From Bacteroidota bacterium (lineage in GTDB: Bacteria; Bacteroidota; Bacteroidia; Flavobacteriales; Weeksellaceae), in NCBI GenBank assembly GCA_023399595.1, contig JAEWOR010000066.1:1-8065 (forward strand): a stretch of 8,065 nt of DNA. Direction: 5' to 3'. Every line of letters begins with the position of its first letter. The stretch's first letter is position 1. Position numbers and translations under genes: made by a program. Under the pieces are notes generated by a model that ran no database searches, had not been told where the DNA came from, and worked only from the letters and a program-made list of their open reading frames with translations. Positions 1 through 6,377 of this stretch are shown here, piece by piece.

Positions 1-30
1 AAAAAAATCCAGCCTAAAGACTGGATTTAA
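1..30 (-). terminator. Rho-independent terminator of the first outer-membrane protein gene
   Basis: An 8-bp perfect stem (AAATCCAG at 5-12 against CTGGATTT at 21-28) with an 8-nt loop is followed, on the minus strand, by a run of seven T (positions 7 to 1). It lies about 20 nt past the stop codon of the leftward gene 52-735, the right place for its transcription end. Confidence 0.85.
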
Positions 31-51
31 TTCGACTATGAATTTTTTCGA

Positions 52-735
52 TTATTTACCGAAAACATATTTTACACCGAAGTTGATTTCTTTCAAGTTA
101 ACTCCGAAGTTGAAGTTATCTGTACTTTTAGCACCATCAACATCAACTTTAGTAGTTTGATATCCGAAGTTACCAATAGTAGCTTCGATAGACCAGTTTT
201 TGTTTAAGAAATAATCTAAACCTGGTTTAATAGAAACTCCGAAAGAGTTGATTTTGTTTTTATCTTGGCTAATAGACTGAGTTTCAGTTGTAACAGGAAG
301 ACCAGGAGTAGTATCAACAAGAGTTGAAGTACCTTCAACTTTACCACTTCCAAATGCCATAGGAACTGATAATTGACCGAAGAAATATAATTTATCGCTT
401 AAAGTCCAATATTTTCTTACGAAAGGCTCAATAACGATAGCGTTTGTAATATCTTTCCCTTCAGTTGTAAGAGTTGCGTTAGCACCTAGGTTGGTAACTT
501 GAGTTTCTTGAATTTTGTTATTGATATAACCAACACCTAAACCTACAGCTAGGTTAGTATTTACGAAATAACCAGCAGTTGGTACAATAGCAAAAGTAGA
601 TTCTTTTCTATCTGTGTTATTGTCGCTATCTTGAGTGAAACCTACAACTCCAGATACATAAGTAGTTCCTTTTGCAATCTGTGCATTAGATAAACCGAAA
701 AGTGCAACAGCACTTGCTAATAATAGTTTTTTCAT
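52..735 (-). CDS. Outer-membrane beta-barrel protein (porin-like, secreted)
   Basis: This 227-residue protein begins with a Sec signal peptide (MKKLLLASAVALFGLSNA, cut probably before the following Gln). The rest alternates short amphipathic strands (for example AIVPTAGYFV, LAVGLGVGYI, KLYFFGQLSV, INFGVKYVFGK) with polar loops, as in small outer-membrane barrels. A barrel of about eight strands is inferred. An upstream in-frame ATG at 763-765 would add ten residues before the signal peptide and would overlap the promoter -7 element, so the start at 735 is preferred. The leader is AT-rich with no Shine-Dalgarno sequence, as is normal in Bacteroidota. The gene has its own promoter (763-794) and terminator (1-30), so it is probably monocistronic. 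The substrate, if any, cannot be read from the sequence. An adhesin or structural barrel is as likely as a channel. Confidence 0.85.
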   Translation of the reverse strand: MKKLLLASAVALFGLSNAQIAKGTTYVSGVVGFTQDSDNNTDRKESTFAIVPTAGYFVNTNLAVGLGVGYINNKIQETQVTNLGANATLTTEGKDITNAIVIEPFVRKYWTLSDKLYFFGQLSVPMAFGSGKVEGTSTLVDTTPGLPVTTETQSISQDKNKINSFGVSIKPGLDYFLNKNWSIEATIGNFGYQTTKVDVDGAKSTDNFNFGVNLKEINFGVKYVFGK

Positions 736-762
736 TTTAATAAACTTTAATACTTTATGTTG

Positions 763-794
763 CAAATATATAAATGTTATTCTTCTGTCAGAAA
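763..794 (-). promoter_or_regulatory. Bacteroidota-type promoter of gene 52-735
   Basis: On the minus strand, TATATTTG (770-763) matches the Bacteroidota -7 consensus TAnnTTTG exactly. Eighteen nt upstream lies TCTG (792-789, within TTTCTG), a one-mismatch version of the -33 element TTTG. Spacing is identical to the promoter before gene 1589-2269. The start codon lies 27 nt downstream of the -7 element. Confidence 0.7.
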
Positions 795-803
795 TTATTA
801 TAT

Positions 804-827
804 ATGATATGTATCATGGCATCCATG
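804..827. promoter_or_regulatory. Two adjacent short inverted repeats, possible operator
   Basis: ATGATA-TG-TATCAT (804-817) is a perfect 6-bp dyad. It runs directly into CATGG-CAT-CCATG (815-827), a 5-bp dyad. They sit about 10-30 nt upstream of the -33 element of the promoter for gene 52-735, a position where an activator could bind. Short dyads are common by chance in AT-rich intergenic DNA, so function is only a guess. Confidence 0.25.
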
Positions 828-885
828 CATAATAAAAGATATTTTTAATTTTTTAAAAAGGATTTTAATACGTTAATAAATTAAT

Positions 886-919
886 AAAAAAAACTTAATG
901 ATTTTATAAAATCATTAGG
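886..919 (-). terminator. Rho-independent terminator of gene 946-1449
   Basis: A perfect 22-nt palindrome (896-917, TAATGATTTT arms around AT) is followed on the minus strand by eight T (893-886). It lies just past the stop of the leftward gene 946-1449. The stem is AT-rich but long, and the T-tract is good. Confidence 0.8.
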
Positions 920-945
920 TTAATTATTAAGATATTACATCTTTA

Positions 946-1449
946 TTATTTCAAGAAGAAATTAACTCCGAAGTTAATAGCTCCTACGTTAAAATCATGA
1001 TGATGATCCCATCCGTGATCGTCTCCTCCACTTGAAATACTTTGGAAACCAAGATATAACTCTGCGTTTTTAGCCTGATAACCTACTTTTGGAGCAATAT
1101 ACAAACCACTGTTAATATAATCTCTAGTAGAGAGAGCAGCTCCAAGATCTAAACCTACAAACAATGGAAGTTTATCAAATTTATATTTCCCTGAAGCAGC
1201 AATTGGAACAAATCCAAAATCATCTACATGATCCTTACCAAAGAAGTGAGAATATCCGGTAGTAACACCGATATCTAATCCTTTAGTAATATTCCACATA
1301 TAACCTGCATCAATACCAAGAGTTACAGAAGATACATCTGCAGCATCTCCAAGTGGAGCACCAATATGTCCACCTAATTTAAAACCTTCCTGAGCTTGTG
1401 CTACGCCACCCATAATGGCGAACATACCTAATACTAGTAATTTTTTCAT
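946..1449 (-). CDS. Small outer-membrane beta-barrel protein with a His/Asp-rich loop
   Basis: This 167-residue protein has a signal peptide (MKKLLVLGMFAIMGGVAQA, cut before QEGF) and a glycine- and aromatic-rich barrel: FKLGGHIGAPLG, LGIDAGYMWNI, LDIGVTTGYSHFF, LPLFVGLDLGAAL, GLYIAPKVGYQ. It ends in AINFGVNFFLK, a C-terminal strand suited to insertion by the BAM machinery. Its last strand resembles that of the neighbouring barrel at 52-735 (both contain INFGV), which may reflect shared ancestry or only shared barrel chemistry. Near the C-terminus the loop DDHGWDHHHD (994-1023) is crowded with possible metal ligands. Upstream in-frame ATG codons would add up to 24 polar residues before the signal peptide, so the start at 1449 is chosen. 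The function is not recognised beyond membrane-barrel. Confidence 0.82.
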   Translation of the reverse strand: MKKLLVLGMFAIMGGVAQAQEGFKLGGHIGAPLGDAADVSSVTLGIDAGYMWNITKGLDIGVTTGYSHFFGKDHVDDFGFVPIAASGKYKFDKLPLFVGLDLGAALSTRDYINSGLYIAPKVGYQAKNAELYLGFQSISSGGDDHGWDHHHDFNVGAINFGVNFFLK

Positions 1450-1521
1450 TATTTTATTATTAATTATTTGCCTATAACTTATCAAAAACTGTTCCTTATT
1501 ACCATTAATGACAAAAGTCAT

Positions 1522-1555
1522 AAAAAAAAACCAAAGAACCTAAATTCTTTGGTTT
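1522..1555 (-). terminator. Rho-independent terminator of gene 1589-2269
   Basis: An 11-bp perfect stem (AAACCAAAGAA at 1528-1538, TTCTTTGGTTT at 1545-1555, 6-nt loop) is followed on the minus strand by T9 (1530-1522, overlapping the stem base). It lies about 35 nt beyond the stop of the leftward gene 1589-2269, which separates it from gene 946-1449. Confidence 0.9.
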
Positions 1556-1588
1556 AATTAATATTGAGTTAATGATTTGGGTTATAAT

Positions 1589-2269
1589 TTAGTTCCCTCC
1601 AAACTTAAAGCCCATTCCAACTTGGAAAAAACTATTTTTCATAGATTTGATTCCTGTAACTTCAGTTTTATCTGCAATATTCATCACTCCAAGATAATAA
1701 CGTGCGTCGAAGAATATTCCGTTTTCAAGGTTATATTCTACCCCAACAAATGGAGACACAGAAAAAGGTTTTACATATTTTTTAATATCTCTCTCTTCTC
1801 CAACCATATCTTCTACCCAATCTCCTAATCCAAGAGAATCATCGCCTAAGTTTTCACCTACTTTAGATTTTGCAGAAACCACATATTGTAAATTCGCACC
1901 CAAATGAACATTCATAAACTCCGTGAAGTAATATTTTGCCATTAATGGAACATAAACAGTTCCTAATGTAATTTTATTACTCATGGTAATAGTTTCATTA
2001 TTAATATCCATCTCACTTGAGTTATACTTCCCTCCCAATTGAGAATATCCTAATTCAGCTTGCACTGCAAATTGGTCATTAAACTTATGTTCTGCTAAAC
2101 CAGCAACATAAAATGTATGCTTTGCTTTTGAATTAATTTCCACATCTGCAACTTCATATTTTGTATTAAGCATTGACATTGAATATCCCCCTTTAACACC
2201 AAATCTTGTTTCTTGAGCGCTTACCAATCCGATAGTAACTATTGCAGCAGCGAGTAAAGTTTTTCTCAT
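1589..2269 (-). CDS. Outer-membrane beta-barrel protein, PorT/OMP_b-brl_2 type
   Basis: This 226-residue protein has a signal peptide (MRKTLLAAAIVTIGLVSA, cut before QETR). The mature part starts with RFGVKGGYSMSML, the typical first strand of the Bacteroidota barrel family that includes PorT (OMP_b-brl_2). Family-like segments follow in order: FYVAGLAEHKFNDQFAVQAELGYSQLGGKY, then TVYVPLMAKYYFTEFMNVHLGANLQYVV, then FSVSPFVGVEYNLENGIFFDARYYLGV, and a last strand FFQVGMGFKFGGN. A polar acidic insertion around residues 138-160 probably forms a surface loop. The gene has its own promoter (2301-2330) and terminator (1522-1555). PorT itself serves type IX secretion, but members of this barrel family are many and mostly uncharacterised, so no specific role is claimed. 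Confidence 0.87.
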   Translation of the reverse strand: MRKTLLAAAIVTIGLVSAQETRFGVKGGYSMSMLNTKYEVADVEINSKAKHTFYVAGLAEHKFNDQFAVQAELGYSQLGGKYNSSEMDINNETITMSNKITLGTVYVPLMAKYYFTEFMNVHLGANLQYVVSAKSKVGENLGDDSLGLGDWVEDMVGEERDIKKYVKPFSVSPFVGVEYNLENGIFFDARYYLGVMNIADKTEVTGIKSMKNSFFQVGMGFKFGGN

Positions 2270-2300
2270 TTTATTGTAATTTCTTATATATTATCGACGA

Positions 2301-2330
2301 CAAATATATAAAAACTATAAACACATCAAA
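2301..2330 (-). promoter_or_regulatory. Bacteroidota-type promoter of gene 1589-2269
   Basis: On the minus strand, TTTG (2330-2327) is followed after exactly 18 nt by TATATTTG (2308-2301), an exact match to the Bacteroidota -33/-7 consensus. The ATG at 2269 is 31 nt downstream of the -7 element. The promoter lies in the 99-nt gap after the phoH-like gene, so the barrel gene need not depend on read-through from it. Confidence 0.8.
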
Positions 2331-2368
2331 ATAAAAAAGTTAAAAACTCTTAAAAATATAAATTTTAT

Positions 2369-3334
2369 TTAATTACCTTCACTTCTCACGCGCTTATCTT
2401 CTTCTCCATACGCAGAAATAATCTTTCTCACCACTGGATGTCTTACAACATCTTCTTCTGTAAGATGTACAAAACCTATTTCTTTAATATCTTTTAGAAT
2501 ACGCATCGCTTCTTTTAATCCAGAATGTTGATTTTTTGGTAAATCTATCTGACTGGGATCTCCCGTAATAATAAACTTCGCATTCATCCCCATTCGTGTT
2601 AAGAACATCTTCATCTGAGAATGAGTGGTGTTTTGAGCTTCATCCAAAATTACAAAGGCTTCATCTAAAGTTCTACCTCTCATAAAAGCCAAAGGAGCAA
2701 TTTCGATAATCTTTTTCTCAATAAATCCTTCTAATTTTTCGTGTGGAATCATATCGCGAAGCGCATCATATAATGGTTGCATATAAGGATCTAGCTTTTC
2801 TTTCATATCCCCAGGTAAAAACCCTAAACTCTCCCCTGCTTCCACAGCGGGACGAGTAAGGATAATTCTCTTCACCTCTTTATCTCGAAGCGCTCTTGCC
2901 GCCAAAGCAACACTGGTGTATGTTTTTCCAGTTCCAGCAGGACCAATTGCAAAAACCATATCTTTCTTTTCAGTTTCTTTCACCAGTTTTTTAAGATTGG
3001 TGGTTTTTGCTTTAATTATTTTTCCGCTAACTCCTTTTACAATTATATCTTGATCGAAAACCAATTGCTTCTCGTATTCATCTTTAATATTCAGAATATT
3101 TTCTACATCTTTCAGTTCAATTCTATTATTTTTCGAGATAAAATGAACGATATCATCTAGCTTTTGTTTCAAAATATCCAAAGCTTCCTGATTTCCCATT
3201 GCGAAAACATAATGATCTCTTCCCGTAATTTTAAGGGTAGGAAATGTAGATTTTATTAAATTAAAATACTGATTATTAACACCATAAAACTCTTTCGGAT
3301 CAATATCTGTTACATCATAATTCAGTTCAAACAT
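2369..3334 (-). CDS. phoH: PhoH-like P-loop ATPase (YbeZ-type)
   Basis: This 321-residue protein has the length and layout of the PhoH family. An N-terminal region (about 1-110) with a KH-like appearance precedes a helicase-like NTPase core: Walker A GPAGTGKT at 131-138, the LTRPAVEAGESLGFLPGD segment at 159-176, Walker B VILDEAQN at 228-235, and ITGDPSQID at 256-264. The C-terminal VRHPVVRKII is also usual for the family. The protein is cytoplasmic. E. coli YbeZ binds and hydrolyses ATP and is linked to YbeY and RNA metabolism, though its exact job is not settled. No ybeY gene is present next to it here. The gene is back to back with the SAM hydrolase gene across a 124-nt gap. I see only a weak promoter (minus-strand TAGTATTT near 3360) and no clear terminator before the next leftward gene. 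Confidence 0.93.
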   Translation of the reverse strand: MFELNYDVTDIDPKEFYGVNNQYFNLIKSTFPTLKITGRDHYVFAMGNQEALDILKQKLDDIVHFISKNNRIELKDVENILNIKDEYEKQLVFDQDIIVKGVSGKIIKAKTTNLKKLVKETEKKDMVFAIGPAGTGKTYTSVALAARALRDKEVKRIILTRPAVEAGESLGFLPGDMKEKLDPYMQPLYDALRDMIPHEKLEGFIEKKIIEIAPLAFMRGRTLDEAFVILDEAQNTTHSQMKMFLTRMGMNAKFIITGDPSQIDLPKNQHSGLKEAMRILKDIKEIGFVHLTEEDVVRHPVVRKIISAYGEEDKRVRSEGN

Positions 3335-3410
3335 ATATTGTTATATTTTTATTTTTTCTAAAAATACTACATATTTGCTTATTACAACAATTTCTTTTGT
3401 CTAATTTTAT

Positions 3411-3439
3411 TCTGTTTCCTGAGATTTTAAATAACTTTG
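3411..3439 (+). promoter_or_regulatory. Bacteroidota-type promoter of the SAM hydrolase gene
   Basis: TAACTTTG (3432-3439) matches the -7 consensus TAnnTTTG. TCTG (3411-3414) lies 17 nt upstream as a one-mismatch -33 element. The ATG at 3459 is only 19 nt after the -7 element, so the 5' leader would be very short. Confidence 0.6.
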
Positions 3440-3458
3440 CAAAAACGCAGTTTTCTTA

Positions 3459-4286
3459 ATGTCTATTATTACACTTACCTCAGATTTCGGAACCCTTGAT
3501 TATAGAGTTGCAGCCATAAAAGGGCAGCTGCTTTCATTAAAATCTGATGTAAATATTGTGGACATCACCCACCAAATACAGTCGTATAACCTTCTACAAA
3601 CTTCTTATATTGTAAGAAACGCTTATAAACATTTCCCAAAAGGAAGCATTCATATTTTATCGGTGGATAGTTTTTTTCATAAATCAAGAAAGAATATTAT
3701 TTACAAAGCCGATGGCTCTTATTTTATAGCTGCTGATAATGGTTTATTGAGTTTAATTTTCTTCGATATTAAGCCAGAAGCTATTTACGAACTTACTTTT
3801 AATTCAAGATTTGACGATCAAGTAAATTTTACGTCTACTGATATTTTTGCTCCTGCCGCCGTACATTTGGCCAATGGAGGACTTCCTGAAGTTATTGGCA
3901 GAAAAATAAAAACTGCTAAACAACTTTCTTTCCCAAGAGCAGTTTATAACGAAAGCGAGAGAATGATTATTGGCGAAGTAATGTACATTGATAATTTCGG
4001 GAATATCGTTTCTAATATCAGCAAGTCTTTCTTTGAAAAAACAAGCGTTGCTTTTGAAAACTTCACCATAAAATTCAGAAACTTAAGCCTCACCAAAATA
4101 TATTCTAAATACACAGAACTGGTGGTTAATTGGGATAACGAAAACAATTATCATGGACATTCTGCTGCTATCTTCAACGACTCTGAATTATTAGAACTTA
4201 CCATTTATAAAGGCAGCAAAAACAATGGTGCCAAATCCCTATTTGGACTGAATGTAGGCGAGAATATCTACATACAATTCTCTTAA
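3459..4286 (+). CDS. S-adenosyl-L-methionine hydrolase / SAM hydroxide adenosyltransferase (DUF62)
   Basis: This 275-residue protein matches the two-domain DUF62 family, relatives of fluorinase and chlorinase. The known archaeal and bacterial members use water (hydroxide) to split SAM into adenosine and methionine. Visible N-terminal motifs are ITLTSDFG (4-11), NIVDITHQI (32-40), FPKGSIHILSVD (59-70), YFIAADNGLLSL (88-99) and DIFAPAAVHLANGG (128-141). The C-terminal domain has GEVMYIDNFGNIVSNI (172-187), which in the family contributes to the SAM pocket, and AAIFNDSELLEL (236-247). D70, R77 and H136 are candidates for the catalytic Asp-Arg-His set described for the archaeal enzyme. The usual VDPGVG loop reads VDSFFH here. 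The enzyme is cytoplasmic with no signal peptide. It is followed 63 nt later by the E2 gene, which has its own likely promoter. The physiological role of the family is uncertain. Confidence 0.9.
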   Translation: MSIITLTSDFGTLDYRVAAIKGQLLSLKSDVNIVDITHQIQSYNLLQTSYIVRNAYKHFPKGSIHILSVDSFFHKSRKNIIYKADGSYFIAADNGLLSLIFFDIKPEAIYELTFNSRFDDQVNFTSTDIFAPAAVHLANGGLPEVIGRKIKTAKQLSFPRAVYNESERMIIGEVMYIDNFGNIVSNISKSFFEKTSVAFENFTIKFRNLSLTKIYSKYTELVVNWDNENNYHGHSAAIFNDSELLELTIYKGSKNNGAKSLFGLNVGENIYIQFS

Positions 4287-4321
4287 CATTACCGAATCTC
4301 TAAAAAAACGGATTTTTTTTA

Positions 4322-4329
4322 TATATTTG
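4322..4329 (+). promoter_or_regulatory. Likely -7 element of the E2 gene promoter
   Basis: TATATTTG matches the Bacteroidota -7 consensus and stands 20 nt before the E2 start codon. It is the same octamer as in the two outer-membrane protein promoters. No good -33 TTTG is seen 17-20 nt upstream, so strength is unclear and read-through from the SAM hydrolase gene may contribute. Confidence 0.5.
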
Positions 4330-4349
4330 TCAAAATCTAAAAATCGAAA

Positions 4350-5663
4350 ATGGCAGAGTATAAATTATTGCTTCCTTCCATGGGTGAAGGTGTGATGGAA
4401 GCTACAGTTATCAGTTGGTTATTCAACGAAGGAGACAGCGTAAAAGAAGATGATTCCGTTGTAGAAATTGCTACAGACAAAGTGGATTCTGATGTTCCAA
4501 CTCCTGTTTCGGGGAAAATTGTAAAAATTCTCAAACAAAAAGATGAAGTTGCAAAAGTAGGTGAAGCTATCGCTATTTTAGAAATTGAAGGGGAAGGAAG
4601 CGCTTCTACAACTGAAGCTCCAGCACAAGAAACTTCTGCTCCAGATGCAGAAACTTTAAAAGCGGTTGAAGCTCCCTTACAAGTTGCGGCAACTTCTACA
4701 CAAGAGTTTTCTGGAGATTTATACTTATCACCACTTGTAAAAAGTATTGCTCAACAAGAAAATATTTCTGAAGCTGAACTTAAAACCATAAAAGGAAGCG
4801 GTTTAGAAGGAAGAATTACCAAAGAAGATATTTTAGCTCACGTTGCTAACAGAGGATCTCAGCCACAAGCTGCAGCGCCTGTTGCCGCACCAGCAAACGC
4901 ACAAACTGCAGCAGCTCCACCTGCAGCACCAGTTTCTACCATTTCTACAGCCGCAGGAGATGAGATTATCCCAATGGACAGAATGAGAAAACTCATTGCT
5001 GAAAACATGGTAAAAGCTAAGCATATTGCTCCACACGTTACTTCTTTCATTGAAACGGATGTAACCAACGTAGTAAAATGGAGAAACAAAAACAAAACGG
5101 CTTTTGAAAAAAGAGAAGGTGAAAGACTTACTTTTATGCCTATCTTCGTAAGAGCAGTTGTAAAAGCTATACAAGATTTCCCAATGATTAATGTTTCTGT
5201 AAACGGAGACCAAATCATAAAAAAGAAAAACATCAATATTGGTATGGCAACAGCTTTACCAGACGGAAACCTTATTGTTCCTGTTATTAAAAACGCAGAT
5301 CAATTATCACTTTCTGGATTAGCAAAAGCCATCAACGATTTAGCGAACAGAGCAAGAAACAAAAAATTAAGACCTGAGGATACTCAAGGTGCCACTTATA
5401 CTATTTCTAACGTAGGAAGCTTCGGAAACTTAATGGGAACACCTATTATTCCACAACCACAAGTTGCTATTTTAGCAATTGGAGCTATCGTGAAAAAGCC
5501 TGCTGTTTTGGAAACTAAAGATGGTGATGTTATTGCTATAAGAAACTTAATGTTCATGTCTCACTCTTATGACCATAGAGTTGTTGACGGTTCTTTAGGT
5601 GGTATGATGCTAAAACACGTTCACGATTATTTAGAAAACTGGGATCTGAACACAGAAATATAA
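4350..5663 (+). CDS. 2-oxoacid dehydrogenase complex E2 (dihydrolipoamide acyltransferase)
   Basis: This 437-residue protein is a complete E2 with three domains. The lipoyl domain is at about 2-80, with the lipoylated Lys44 in EIATDKVDSDVP. The peripheral-subunit (E1/E3) binding domain is at about 124-166 (LSPLVKSIA to GRITKEDILAHV). After an Ala/Pro linker (about 170-196) comes the acyltransferase core at about 205-437, ending with the catalytic motif DHRVVDG (His409, Asp413). It moves the acyl group from E1 through the lipoyl arm to coenzyme A. The single lipoyl domain and the DSDVP sequence fit branched-chain-type or mixed E2 proteins better than the longer pyruvate E2 known from Flavobacteriia, but sequence reading alone does not settle the substrate. 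No E1 or E3 gene lies in the window, so the partners must be encoded elsewhere. The gene ends at a strong terminator. Confidence 0.93.
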   Translation: MAEYKLLLPSMGEGVMEATVISWLFNEGDSVKEDDSVVEIATDKVDSDVPTPVSGKIVKILKQKDEVAKVGEAIAILEIEGEGSASTTEAPAQETSAPDAETLKAVEAPLQVAATSTQEFSGDLYLSPLVKSIAQQENISEAELKTIKGSGLEGRITKEDILAHVANRGSQPQAAAPVAAPANAQTAAAPPAAPVSTISTAAGDEIIPMDRMRKLIAENMVKAKHIAPHVTSFIETDVTNVVKWRNKNKTAFEKREGERLTFMPIFVRAVVKAIQDFPMINVSVNGDQIIKKKNINIGMATALPDGNLIVPVIKNADQLSLSGLAKAINDLANRARNKKLRPEDTQGATYTISNVGSFGNLMGTPIIPQPQVAILAIGAIVKKPAVLETKDGDVIAIRNLMFMSHSYDHRVVDGSLGGMMLKHVHDYLENWDLNTEI

Positions 5664-5705
5664 ACAAATCTGATAGGCAATGATTTTTTTGCCGATTATA
5701 AATAC

Positions 5706-5737
5706 AAACCTCCGAAGTTTTTTCGGAGGTTTTTTTT
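5706..5737 (+). terminator. Strong rho-independent terminator after the E2 gene, possibly bidirectional
   Basis: A perfect GC-rich stem (ACCTCCGAA at 5708-5716, TTCGGAGGT at 5722-5730, 5-nt loop) is followed by T7 (5731-5737). On the minus strand the same hairpin follows the stop of the leftward gene 5748-6377, and its tail is TTTGTATTT. It could therefore stop transcription from both sides. Confidence 0.93.
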
Positions 5738-5747
5738 ATCTAAATGT

Positions 5748-6377
5748 TTAATAAGTATAACCATTTTTCTTGGCAATTTCTACAATAGATTTTTCGATAG
5801 CTTTTCCTAGATCATCGGTTTTATTATCCCCTCTTTTTTTCATTTCTGCATCAATATATTGTTGACGTTTGATGGAAAGTTCAGCAATTTCTTTTTGAAT
5901 TTTATCTCTTTCTGCGCATTTTTCATTCACAATTTTTGTGATTTCGGCTTTGCTTTTTCCTTTGAGTTGAACGGGTAATTCATCGGACTTAATTTTCGAA
6001 GCAAAATATTTCTCTTTTTCAGCTTTATCCACCAAATCCCAATGTTCGTTATTGTAAGCATTCTTTTTAGACTTAGAAACAGCTCTTTCCACAGCAATGG
6101 AAGAAGATTTCATGGATGCATTTCTATCTTGGGCAACTTGATTTTCTTTGTATTCAGAACCTTTATCACCATAGTAAATATAGGTGTCATTTAATCTCGT
6201 ATTGCAGTCAGAAATTTTTCTATCGTAAGGAGTTTCAATAATAATCACCTCTAAATCAATATCCATATTAAAATATTTACCATTTCCGAAGTGCTACCCT
6301 TTTTCCCAAAAACGTCTTATTCCCACCTCTTTATCTCCACAAAAAATAGTATTGGTATAAATATTTTTAATTACAGT
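5748..6377 (-). pseudogene. 5'-truncated von Willebrand A-domain protein with an internal TAG
   Basis: The open stretch from the ATG at 6266 (172 codons) is only the tail of a larger gene. The same frame continues upstream with family-like sequence HFGNGKYFN, is broken by TAG at 6294-6296, then resumes as NTIFCGDKEVGIRRFWEKG, reaching about 6377 before many stops. From memory, NTIFCG...G...W..G...G.G.Y..(I/M)D is how the vWA domain ends in a family of secreted Bacteroidota and proteobacterial vWA proteins. These continue with a TPYD.KI..LN..LN.TYIYYG.KG segment, as seen here, and a charged, probably coiled-coil C-terminus (about the last 70 residues). The signal peptide and the N-terminal part of the vWA domain, including the metal-binding DxSxS, are missing. 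If translated from 6266 the product would lack export and the metal site. It faces the kinase remnant head to head. The exact family is inferred by eye. Confidence 0.72.

Noticed and set aside
1577..1828. Plus-strand open frame opposite the PorT-like barrel gene
   Set aside because: It is antisense to a gene with clear signal peptide and barrel pattern, and its own translation shows no recognisable feature.
3944..4147. Minus-strand open frame in the SAM hydrolase gene
   Set aside because: It is antisense to the conserved C-terminal domain (DNFGNIVSNI region) with no independent support.
4292..4320. Possible terminator after the SAM hydrolase gene
   Set aside because: There is a good T-tract at 4313-4320 but the best stem is only about four base pairs (AATC/GATT) with a 12-nt loop. 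It is too weak to list.
4833..5236. Two long minus-strand open frames inside the E2 gene
   Set aside because: They lie fully antisense to the well-supported E2 coding region over its Ala/Pro linker and core start. Their translations are compositionally odd, and they have no promoter or family resemblance.
5667..5697. Second hairpin (GGCAA...TTGCC) just after the E2 stop
   Set aside because: It has only about five base pairs around an AT-rich loop and no following T-tract. The strong terminator is the next hairpin at 5706-5737.
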